Of a stretch of DNA of 6,154 nt, positions 1-6,154 are shown piece after piece. This DNA comes from JBCDGZ01 sp038750655. GTDB taxonomy: Bacteria; Bacteroidota; Bacteroidia; Chitinophagales; Saprospiraceae. The stretch spans positions 1-6,154 of the forward strand of contig JBCDGZ010000245.1 of NCBI GenBank assembly GCA_038750655.1. Reading direction: 5' to 3'. The stretch's first letter is position 1; every line of letters begins with the position of its first letter. A program made the translations under genes and the position numbers. The notes beneath the pieces are model-generated. The model saw nothing but the letters and a program-made list of their open reading frames with translations. It made no database searches and was not told where the DNA came from.

Positions 1-1124
1 GTCTCGAATTGGATGAAAGACTGAAGAGAGCATCAATCGATGCCATCGAGCGTTTCGGAACTCAATTCTCTTGCTCAAGAGCTTATCTTTCTCTCGGATT
101 ATACGAAGAACTCGAATCATTACTCGCACAAGTCTACGGTCGTCCGACTGTAGTGGCTCCAACAACTAGCCTGGGACACCTATCCAACATTCCAGTACTG
201 GTCGGTAAAAATGACGCCGTCATTCTCGATCATCAAGTACACGCTAGTGTACAGAATGCAGTACGCATGGTGAAAGCTGGTGGTACACACGTCGAAATGG
301 TTCGCCACAATAATATGGAACACCTTGAGAACAGAATCAAGAAGCTGTCTCAAAAATATAATAAGGTATGGTACATGGCAGATGGCATCTACTCTATGTA
401 TGGCGATGCTGCTCCAATGGCCGACCTGAATCGTCTGATGGATCAGTATGAGCAGTTCTACCTCTACGTTGATGATGCACACGGTATGAGCTGGACCGGT
501 AAGAACGGGGCGGGTTATGTACTGGATCAGATCGAGTATCACCCTAAGATGGTTTTGATTACCTCTTTGGCGAAGGGCTTCGGTTCTTGCGGTGGTGCAA
601 TGATTTTCCACAATGAAGAAATGAAACAAATGGTAAGAAACTGCGGTGGTACGCTAATGTTCTCCGGACCACTTCAGCCTGCACAGCTTGGTGCTTCTAT
701 CGCCTGTGCTAAGATTCACCTTACCGATGAAATTTATACTTTACAAAATGAACTGAAGTCAAGAATTCAGTATTTTGTAAATAAGGCCAACGAGCTGGGT
801 CTGCCTCTGGTAGACGGTTCTATCACTCCAGTATTCTACATCGGAGTTGGCAAACCTGAAGTTGGCTACAGCCTCTGTAAGAAGATGATGGACCTGGGTT
901 ACTACACCAACATCGCTGCTTTTCCAAGTGTACCTTACAACAACACTGGACTGCGCATGACCATCACGAGACATCATTCTTACGAGGATCTGAATAACGT
1001 CCTGAACGTTATTGCAGAGCACCTGGACGGCGTTTTGAAGGAGATGAATTACAGCAAGAGTGAGATTTTTAAGGCTTTCAAAATGAACGTTCCTACTAAT
1101 TTGAGGGTGGTTGCTGGTTCTTAA
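1..1124 (+). CDS. Alpha-oxoamine synthase family PLP-dependent acyltransferase (BioF/Kbl/SPT-like), 5' partial
   Basis: This is the C-terminal part of a fold-type I PLP enzyme of the family that condenses an amino acid with an acyl thioester, releasing CO2 (BioF, Kbl and serine palmitoyltransferase). The frame is open to the left edge, so the TTG at 9 is not a credible start. Numbering from that TTG, H78 (in DHQVHAS) matches the ring-stacking histidine, D155 and H158 in VDDAHG match the PLP nitrogen and O3' contacts, and K189 in SLAKGFG is the Schiff-base lysine. Compared with E. coli BioF, where the lysine is near residue 236, about 45-50 residues are missing, giving a full protein near 420 residues. 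The glycine-rich segment and histidine usual near the N-terminal region are replaced by FSCSRAY and LYEELE, so this is a divergent subgroup. Serine palmitoyltransferase-like or sulfonolipid (cysteate acyltransferase) roles are possible in Bacteroidota, but the substrate cannot be assigned. A terminator follows. Confidence 0.88.
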   Translation, partial: LELDERLKRASIDAIERFGTQFSCSRAYLSLGLYEELESLLAQVYGRPTVVAPTTSLGHLSNIPVLVGKNDAVILDHQVHASVQNAVRMVKAGGTHVEMVRHNNMEHLENRIKKLSQKYNKVWYMADGIYSMYGDAAPMADLNRLMDQYEQFYLYVDDAHGMSWTGKNGAGYVLDQIEYHPKMVLITSLAKGFGSCGGAMIFHNEEMKQMVRNCGGTLMFSGPLQPAQLGASIACAKIHLTDEIYTLQNELKSRIQYFVNKANELGLPLVDGSITPVFYIGVGKPEVGYSLCKKMMDLGYYTNIAAFPSVPYNNTGLRMTITRHHSYEDLNNVLNVIAEHLDGVLKEMNYSKSEIFKAFKMNVPTNLRVVAGS

Positions 1125-1163
1125 CAGAACAGCATCTTTATATTAATTTTTGCTAAATGATCT

Positions 1164-1210
1164 GTAGTCCCGATTGTCTTTCTGAGGCATTCGGGATTAT
1201 TTTTTTGTTT
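1164..1210 (+). terminator. Intrinsic terminator of the oxoamine synthase gene
   Basis: The core arms TCCCGA (1168-1173) and TCGGGA (1191-1196) pair perfectly. The stem can extend outward through a G-T wobble and A-T pairs to about 1164/1200. The loop is 17 nt. A run of T (1200-1206, then TTT after one G) follows directly. It starts about 40 nt after the stop codon at 1122-1124. This matches a Rho-independent terminator and separates the first gene from the kinase. Confidence 0.72.
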
Positions 1211-1348
1211 CTCTCCTTTTAATCTATCGAATTTACTTATCAGCCAAATTTGGTCTATTTGTTGTATATATACATAGTATAAATACACCTAGCATATTGC
1301 ACAAAAATATCAATCGTATTTCAAACAGAATCAAGCTGACTCCGCACG
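1211..1348 (+). promoter_or_regulatory. AT-rich leader and likely promoter region of the membrane histidine kinase
   Basis: This stretch contains no credible gene. It follows a terminator, so the kinase gene probably starts its own transcript here. TTTG motifs that could serve as a Bacteroidota -33 element lie at 1249-1252 and 1258-1261, and a TATAAATA sequence lies at 1278-1285. No good match to the downstream TAnnTTTG element was found, so the exact promoter is not fixed. Two perfect palindromes, CCAAATTTGG (1244-1253) and TGTATATATACA (1263-1274), overlap this region and could be protein-binding sites. No Shine-Dalgarno-like sequence stands directly before the ATG at 1349. Confidence 0.4.
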
Positions 1349-2728
1349 ATGATTAGAAGATTCAACCAGCTGGTAGACTGGTGTATTCCGGATAATTTGA
1401 AAAGTACTGCTTACATTTTGCGTAAGGCTAAAGTACTTACTTATATTCACCTCTTTAGTTTGGTGATTGGGGGTTTGCTGTTTATTATCTCTTCTACCAT
1501 TATTCCCGAAAATAACCTTCCGCTACTGCCCGGCATCGTCCTACTGCTCGGCTTTATCTACATCTTCAAGCGCTGGGGCAATCTCAATTTATCCGGTAAT
1601 TTACTGTCTTTGGTCTGGGCCCTGACTTTGATTCCCTCTGTTTTTGAAACAGGTGGTATCTTTTCGGATAATTTGCTTTGGCTGATGATCGCGCCGCTGT
1701 TGGCCTTCCTGTTCAGCACGCGCCTGTCGGGTATATTGTGGTCTATCGCTCTGCTGACGCTAACCACGTACTGCTATATTCTAGACATTCAGGCGGTAGG
1801 CGCCTATCGAGATCAGACTTATGAATTCGACAGCACCTACTACTTCGCCAGTTATTTCTTCCTGTTCATTGCCGTACTAGGCATCATTGTCATTTTTAAG
1901 AAGGGAAAAGAAGATATGATCAGCCTTCTGCAAGAGCAGCGCGAGCAAATGCGTCAGCAAAAGCAGGAGATCGTGGCACAGTCCGAGGAGTTGAAAAAAG
2001 TAGAATCGGCACTGCGGGCAACCAACCGCGAGCTAGAGCACTTTGCCTACGCCGCTTCGCACGACCTAAAGGAGCCGCTCCGAATGATCAGCTCTTACAC
2101 CCTGCTGATCAAAAAGCGCCTCGCCAATTCCAATAACCTCGATGCCATAAGCGGCGAATACATGAACTTCGTCACCGACGGTGCCACCCGCATGCAACGC
2201 CTGCTCGACGACCTGCTGGAATATTCCCGGCTGGGCCGCAAAATGCAAAAGCGAAAAATCAACAATCTCAACGATATTCTCATGATCGTCATGAGTAACC
2301 TGATGGCACAGATGAGCGAATCCCAAACGGCTATTTGCTCCACTCAGCTGCCCTCGGTCTATTCCTCTTCCACAGAAATGATGCAGCTTTTTCAAAACAT
2401 CATCAGCAATGCCATCAAATTCCGCAAGCAAGAGGTCAAGCCAGTAATCAGCATCAACGCAGTAGATGTCGATGAGCAATTCTATCGCATCAGTATTGCC
2501 GACAACGGGATCGGTATTCCCGATGAGCACCGCGATCGAGTCTTCGCCATCTTCGAGCGCCTGCACAGCAAGACGGAATACGAAGGGACCGGCATCGGCC
2601 TGGCGACTTGCAAGAAAATTGTCAACAATATGGGGGGTAAAATCTGGCTAGACTCTCAATACGGAAAGGGGACTACCTTCTTCTTTACCGTACCCAAATC
2701 CCTCAGCGGCGACGAAAATCTCAACTAA
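1349..2728 (+). CDS. Membrane sensor histidine kinase, six transmembrane segments, no receiver
   Basis: This is a complete 459-residue sensor kinase that should autophosphorylate on histidine and pass the phosphate to an unlinked response regulator. About six hydrophobic segments (near 28-50, 57-73, 82-99, 108-123, 126-146 and 164-184) form a membrane sensor region with no domain I recognise. A charged, glutamine-rich coiled coil (about 186-230) leads into the HisKA domain. The H box is ASHDLKEPL with H238. The N box has N354 in NIISNAIKF, G1 is DNGIGI (385-390), an F box FAIFERLH follows at 399-406, and G2 is GTGIGL (413-418). All key residues are present. The DLKEPL and TRMQRLLDDLLEYSR pattern resembles the kinase cores of bacterial phytochromes such as Cph1, although no chromophore domain is present. 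The ATG at 1349 is the first start after an in-frame TGA at 1337-1339. No partner regulator is adjacent; the signal is unknown. Confidence 0.93.
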   Translation: MIRRFNQLVDWCIPDNLKSTAYILRKAKVLTYIHLFSLVIGGLLFIISSTIIPENNLPLLPGIVLLLGFIYIFKRWGNLNLSGNLLSLVWALTLIPSVFETGGIFSDNLLWLMIAPLLAFLFSTRLSGILWSIALLTLTTYCYILDIQAVGAYRDQTYEFDSTYYFASYFFLFIAVLGIIVIFKKGKEDMISLLQEQREQMRQQKQEIVAQSEELKKVESALRATNRELEHFAYAASHDLKEPLRMISSYTLLIKKRLANSNNLDAISGEYMNFVTDGATRMQRLLDDLLEYSRLGRKMQKRKINNLNDILMIVMSNLMAQMSESQTAICSTQLPSVYSSSTEMMQLFQNIISNAIKFRKQEVKPVISINAVDVDEQFYRISIADNGIGIPDEHRDRVFAIFERLHSKTEYEGTGIGLATCKKIVNNMGGKIWLDSQYGKGTTFFFTVPKSLSGDENLN

Positions 2729-2731
2729 GGC

Positions 2732-2782
2732 CAATCTAGTACCGTGATCTACTGCTCAGTCTCAGTTAATTTTACTAGATTG
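2732..2782. repeat. Perfect 10-bp inverted repeat between kinase and sulfatase genes
   Basis: CAATCTAGTA at 2732-2741 is the exact reverse complement of TACTAGATTG at 2773-2782, with a 31-nt spacer. The left arm begins 3 nt after the kinase stop codon. The nearest T run (2795-2800) lies 12 nt beyond the right arm, so it is not a standard intrinsic terminator. It could be a hairpin at the end of the kinase transcript, an operator for the sulfatase gene, or chance. Confidence 0.6.
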
Positions 2783-2820
2783 AGGAGGATAATATTTTTT
2801 GATCCGATTAGTTCACTCCT

Positions 2821-4419
2821 ATGCGCCTTCCAATCTGTTTGCTTATCCTTCTCAGCCTTTGTCTATTTTCCTGCCAAACCGAAGCCCCCAAGCCTCCACC
2901 GAATATCCTTTTCATCATGTCGGACGATCATGCCTACCAAGCCATCAGTGCCTACAGCGATCACCTTACCCAAACCCCCAACATTGATCGGATTGCCAAG
3001 GGAGGGATGAAGTTCACCAATGCCTGTGTCACCAACTCCATCTGTGCGCCCTCTCGGGCGGTGATCTTGACCGGCAAACACAGCCACCTCAACGGCAAAA
3101 TCGACAACAACTTCCCCTTCGATACCAGCCAGGTCACCTTCCCGCAGCTCCTGCAGGCCAATGGCTACCAAACGGCGATGTTTGGCAAGCTGCACTTTGG
3201 CAACAATCCCAAAGGGTTCGATCAGTTCAAAATTCTACCGGGCCAGGGCTTTTACTACAATCCCGATTTCATTACTAAGGAGGAAGGTAAAATCAATATC
3301 GAAGGCTACACCACTGACATCATCACCGATATGACACTGGACTGGCTGAAGACGGAGCGCAAAGCCGATCAGCCTTTCTTGCTGATGTACCTGCACAAGG
3401 CCCCGCATCGCGAGTGGCTACCCGCCGAACGCCATTACAAAACTTTTACCCAAAAGACTTTCCCCGAACCTCCAACCCTCTTCGACAATTACGAAGGCCG
3501 GGGGGCCGCTGCCCGCGAGGCAGAGATGAATCTGCTGACCCACATGAACTGGGCGGGAGACTCCAAGATTGAGCCGGCTTTGATGGATGAGCTGGGCATT
3601 GCTGAAGGGTCCAGCTGGGATAAAGCAGCCTTCAATAGCACGGTCGGCCGGATGACGCCGGCGCAGCGGGCCGCCTGGGATAAGGTCTATGGCCCTATCA
3701 ATGAGGCATTCAAAAAGAACTATCCCAATATGTCTGACGAGGAGCTGATGCGCTGGCGCTACCAACGCTATATGCAGGATTATCTGGGCTCCATTGCTGC
3801 GGTAGATGATGGGGTAGGAGAGGTGCTGGATTATTTGGAGGAGCAGGGCCTGGCCGAAAATACCATCGTTGTGTACACCTCCGATCAGGGCTTTTATCTG
3901 GGAGAGCACGGCTGGTTTGATAAGCGATTTATCTACGATGAGTCTTTCAAGACGCCTTTGTTGGTGCGTTGGCCGGGGACGGTGAAGCCGGGGTCGGTCA
4001 ACACCCAGATGGTACAAAACCTGGACTTTGCACCCACCTTACTGGCTGCCGCCAACGTCGATATTCCTACCGATATGCAAGGGGTGAGCCTGCTGCCTTT
4101 ATTGGAAGGATCAATGGAAGATTTTCGCGAAGCAGTCTATTACCATTACTACGAATATCCTTCCGTGCATATGGTCAAACGGCACTACGGCATCGTAACG
4201 GAGGACTACAAATTGGCACACTTCTACTACGATGTCGATGAATGGGAATTGTACGATCGGAAGAAGGACAGTCGAGAGATGAAAAATGTCTACAACGATA
4301 CGGCCTATGCGGAGGTGGTCACTCGATTGAAGAAAGAGCTGACTGCCCTTCGAGCGCACTATGGCGATTCAGAGGAACTGGACCGTCAGTACATCGACAT
4401 GTATCAGCACCAACAGTAA
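2821..4419 (+). CDS. Lipoprotein sulfatase, formylglycine-dependent S1 family (glucosamine-6-sulfatase/arylsulfatase-like)
   Basis: This is a complete 532-residue sulfatase predicted to remove sulfate esters from a glycan or aryl substrate outside the cytoplasm. The N-terminus is a lipoprotein signal with lipobox LFSC, giving lipidated C18. D35 and D36 in IMSDDH are metal ligands. C75 in CAPSR is the cysteine converted to formylglycine, followed by R79 and the TGKHSH segment. K123 (FGKLHFG), H196 (KAPHREW), D355-Q356 (SDQGFYLGEHG), H363 and K368 complete the expected metal and sulfate site. The C-terminal part, from about 430, with YHYYEYP and WELYDRKKD, fits the DUF4976-type tail. The inserted helical region around 240-320 is normal for the Bacteroidota N-acetylglucosamine-6-sulfatase-like branch. 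The ATG at 2821 is the first start after an in-frame TAG at 2809-2811. No maturation enzyme or glycan-uptake gene is nearby, so the substrate is unassigned. Its stop lies 3 bp from the convergent hybrid kinase stop. Confidence 0.93.
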   Translation: MRLPICLLILLSLCLFSCQTEAPKPPPNILFIMSDDHAYQAISAYSDHLTQTPNIDRIAKGGMKFTNACVTNSICAPSRAVILTGKHSHLNGKIDNNFPFDTSQVTFPQLLQANGYQTAMFGKLHFGNNPKGFDQFKILPGQGFYYNPDFITKEEGKINIEGYTTDIITDMTLDWLKTERKADQPFLLMYLHKAPHREWLPAERHYKTFTQKTFPEPPTLFDNYEGRGAAAREAEMNLLTHMNWAGDSKIEPALMDELGIAEGSSWDKAAFNSTVGRMTPAQRAAWDKVYGPINEAFKKNYPNMSDEELMRWRYQRYMQDYLGSIAAVDDGVGEVLDYLEEQGLAENTIVVYTSDQGFYLGEHGWFDKRFIYDESFKTPLLVRWPGTVKPGSVNTQMVQNLDFAPTLLAAANVDIPTDMQGVSLLPLLEGSMEDFREAVYYHYYEYPSVHMVKRHYGIVTEDYKLAHFYYDVDEWELYDRKKDSREMKNVYNDTAYAEVVTRLKKELTALRAHYGDSEELDRQYIDMYQHQQ

Positions 4420-4422
4420 GGC

Positions 4423-6154
4423 TTAGGAAACGACGCCCACCAGCAGATTCAAAATTTTAGCGTAGAGGTCCTGCGGCTTGAAGGGCTTGGCGAGGTAATC
4501 GTTGATGCCCACTTCGTAGCAGCGGTCTGCCTCTTGTTTGGACGAGTTCGCCGTTAGGGCGATGATGGGAAGGGTGCTGGTTTCGCGAATTTTGCTGGAA
4601 GCCTCCAAGCCCCCCATGACTGGCATTTGCAAGTCCATCAGGATCAGATCGTAGCCATGCTCTCTGAATTTCTCGACCCCAACTAAGCCGTTTTCGGCAA
4701 TATCGACGCTAACCAAGTTGGACCAGGTCGTAAGGACTTTTTTGGTGGCAATCTGGTTGAGGAAATGATCTTCGACCAGCAGGATTTTGATCGGCATTTC
4801 AGGCTTGTTGCCGGAGCGAACCAGTGTTGCCTTGCGAATGCTGACGGGCACTTCGATGCTGAAAGTCGTTCCGTGTTCTTCCTGACTGTCGATGTTCAGC
4901 TGGCCTTTGAGCGTTTTGATCAGCTTGATGACGATGGCCATGCCGAGCTGCCGCTTTTTGTTTTCCTCCTGATCTTCGGAGTAGACTTGCAGGAGTCGGT
5001 CAGCTGCCATGATTTCGGTGATCTTATGCTTGTCTAGCACGCTGCCATTATCGATGATCTTAATGTGCAGGACATTTTGGTCCTTTTGTTTATTGATCAC
5101 CTTGGCGCGCACACTGACCTTGCCGGCTTCGCCCGCGCGCTTGATGGCATTATCCAGTAAATTGAAAAGCACTTGGGTCAGCTTGTTGTTGTCGCTCAGC
5201 AGCTTTTCTGGCAAAGAAGGATCTAGTTTTAGATCGAGGGTTACTCTGGAATTGTCGGCCTTGATCTGTACAACCTTGCTGATACTTTGGAAGAAATCCT
5301 TGATCATAATTTCCTCCTCTTCTACCTTAATTTTCTCTGAAACCAATACCGAGAAATTCAACAAGTTATTGATCATGATGGACAGGTCATCCACCGAAGT
5401 CTTTAGGCCGTCGAGGTATTCTCGCTGCTGAGAAGTAGCCTGCGTACGCTCCATCAGGAACAGCAGGTTGACGATAGAGGAGAGTGGCGTACGAATGTGG
5501 AAACTCATATCTGCCAGGGCCTCTTCTCTAACCTTTGAGGTCTTGTTGCTGATGTTCTTTTCGATGATCAGCTGTTCGGAAAGCTTGCGCTCCGTAATAT
5601 CTTGCAGGGCACCGACCAGAATGATCTTGCCCGTAATTTCTTCATAATGAACTTTCGCCTGCAAGGCGATATGCTTGATGGTTTTGCCATCGATGACAAT
5701 GCGGTGCTCGATTTTGTGCAGTTTACCATCCTTAGTAGCATTGTCAAAAAACTGCTCTACTTCCGGCCGATCTTCTAGATGTACATAATCCAGATAGCTG
5801 GACAGGCTGGGTTTAGAGCTATTAGAATTGAAGCCAAAGATGCGGTACACCTCGTCCGACCATTTCATTTCATTAGAAACGATGTCGATCTCCCAGTTGC
5901 CAAAATGCGCCATTTCCTGCGCCTCTACGAAACGCTTTTCGCTGATGGCCAAATTTCGGGCGACCTCTTCGAGCTTGATCTGGGTTTTGAAACGTTGAAT
6001 AGAATAGCGAATGGATCGGCCCAGCAGCTTCCCATCCACCTGGCCTTTGACCAGAAAATCCTGCGCCCCGGCCTTGACCGCTTGGTTGCCAACAATCTCG
6101 TTGTTGATGCCCGTTAGAACGATGACTGGAATGCGAGGGACTTTTTCTAAAAAA
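4423..6154 (-). CDS. Hybrid protein REC-PAS-histidine kinase-like-REC, N-terminus off the window, kinase core degenerate
   Basis: The frame is open to the right edge, so at least 576 residues are encoded and the start is outside. The first residues are the end of a receiver domain: its beta-4 threonine (IVLTG) and conserved lysine (DFLVKG) are visible, while its phospho-aspartate would lie beyond the edge. A GTG at 6039-6037 is internal to this domain and is not the true start. Numbering from that GTG, a PAS_3/PAC domain covers about 38-152, a DHp-like helix pair 168-235, an HATPase-like domain 280-399, and a C-terminal receiver 416-536. The receiver is intact: E423/D424, D469 in MDLQMP, T496 and K518-P519. 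The kinase core is odd: MSFHIRTP replaces MSHEIRTP, G1 reads DNGSVL, and G2 reads KRQLGMAI instead of GTGLGLAI. N297 and the GTTF motif remain. It may be a pseudokinase, a phosphatase or a relay scaffold, and is probably cytoplasmic, since no membrane segment is visible. Confidence 0.9.
   Translation of the reverse strand, partial: FLEKVPRIPVIVLTGINNEIVGNQAVKAGAQDFLVKGQVDGKLLGRSIRYSIQRFKTQIKLEEVARNLAISEKRFVEAQEMAHFGNWEIDIVSNEMKWSDEVYRIFGFNSNSSKPSLSSYLDYVHLEDRPEVEQFFDNATKDGKLHKIEHRIVIDGKTIKHIALQAKVHYEEITGKIILVGALQDITERKLSEQLIIEKNISNKTSKVREEALADMSFHIRTPLSSIVNLLFLMERTQATSQQREYLDGLKTSVDDLSIMINNLLNFSVLVSEKIKVEEEEIMIKDFFQSISKVVQIKADNSRVTLDLKLDPSLPEKLLSDNNKLTQVLFNLLDNAIKRAGEAGKVSVRAKVINKQKDQNVLHIKIIDNGSVLDKHKITEIMAADRLLQVYSEDQEENKKRQLGMAIVIKLIKTLKGQLNIDSQEEHGTTFSIEVPVSIRKATLVRSGNKPEMPIKILLVEDHFLNQIATKKVLTTWSNLVSVDIAENGLVGVEKFREHGYDLILMDLQMPVMGGLEASSKIRETSTLPIIALTANSSKQEADRCYEVGINDYLAKPFKPQDLYAKILNLLVGVVS

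Noticed and set aside
1281..1321. Inverted repeat AAATAC / GTATTT before the kinase gene
   Set aside because: The arms are only 6 bp with a loop near 29 nt in AT-rich DNA, which is expected by chance.
2066..2566. A 166-codon minus-strand open frame within the histidine kinase
   Set aside because: It is antisense to the conserved kinase core, and its sequence is explained by the codon pattern of that gene.
2751..2760. ACTG-CT-CAGT mini hairpin inside the 2732-2782 repeat
   Set aside because: The arms are four bases with a two-base loop, which is sterically poor and likely chance.
2782..2788. GAGGAGG, a strong Shine-Dalgarno-like sequence upstream of the sulfatase
   Set aside because: It lies more than 30 nt before the ATG at 2821, too far to act on it, and an in-frame TAG at 2809-2811 rules out an earlier start in that frame. 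Bacteroidota rarely rely on such sites.
3418..4017. A 199-codon open frame on the minus strand inside the sulfatase
   Set aside because: It lies wholly within a strongly supported sulfatase, shows no recognisable motif, and has the composition expected of a shadow frame in fairly GC-rich coding DNA.
1349..4419. A polysaccharide utilization locus built from the kinase and sulfatase
   Set aside because: No SusC/SusD pair, glycoside hydrolase, polysaccharide lyase or hybrid two-component regulator with periplasmic sensor lies next to the sulfatase, and the kinase has no matching sensor domain.
6037..6039. GTG as the start of the hybrid kinase
   Set aside because: The frame continues upstream to the window edge and encodes the recognisable end of a receiver domain, so the true start lies outside.

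Overview
The window most likely comes from a member of the Bacteroidota. The sulfatase is a predicted lipoprotein of a type common in that phylum, ribosome binding sites are weak or absent at sensible distances, and the hybrid kinase has a multi-domain layout common there. A mid-GC group such as the Saprospiria or Cytophagia is plausible, but this is inference from protein style, not from a marker gene.

Layout: (1) Positions 1-1124 (+) hold the 3' part of a PLP-dependent alpha-oxoamine synthase, the fold family of BioF, Kbl and serine palmitoyltransferase; its 5' end is off the window. (2) Positions 1125-1348 are non-coding: a good intrinsic terminator for the first gene, then an AT-rich stretch with two short perfect palindromes 20 bp apart that probably contains the promoter of the next gene. 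(3) Positions 1349-2728 (+) encode a complete membrane histidine kinase with about six transmembrane segments and an intact catalytic core, but no receiver. (4) Positions 2729-2820 form a short gap holding a perfect 10-bp inverted repeat. (5) Positions 2821-4419 (+) encode a lipoprotein sulfatase of the formylglycine type. (6) Positions 4423-6154 (-) encode a REC-PAS-kinase-REC hybrid protein that runs off the right edge and converges on the sulfatase with only 3 bp between the two stop codons.

The genes do not form an obvious single pathway. There is no SusC/SusD pair, glycoside hydrolase, or sulfatase-maturing enzyme in view, so the sulfatase cannot be placed in a polysaccharide utilization locus from this window. 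The two kinases differ sharply: the one at 1349-2728 has all canonical boxes, while the hybrid has a displaced phosphoacceptor histidine and altered G1 and G2 glycine boxes but a fully intact C-terminal receiver. That is the most unusual signal here and suggests a degenerate kinase, or one with altered chemistry, acting as a scaffold, phosphatase or relay component. No mobile element, CRISPR array, tRNA or rRNA was seen.
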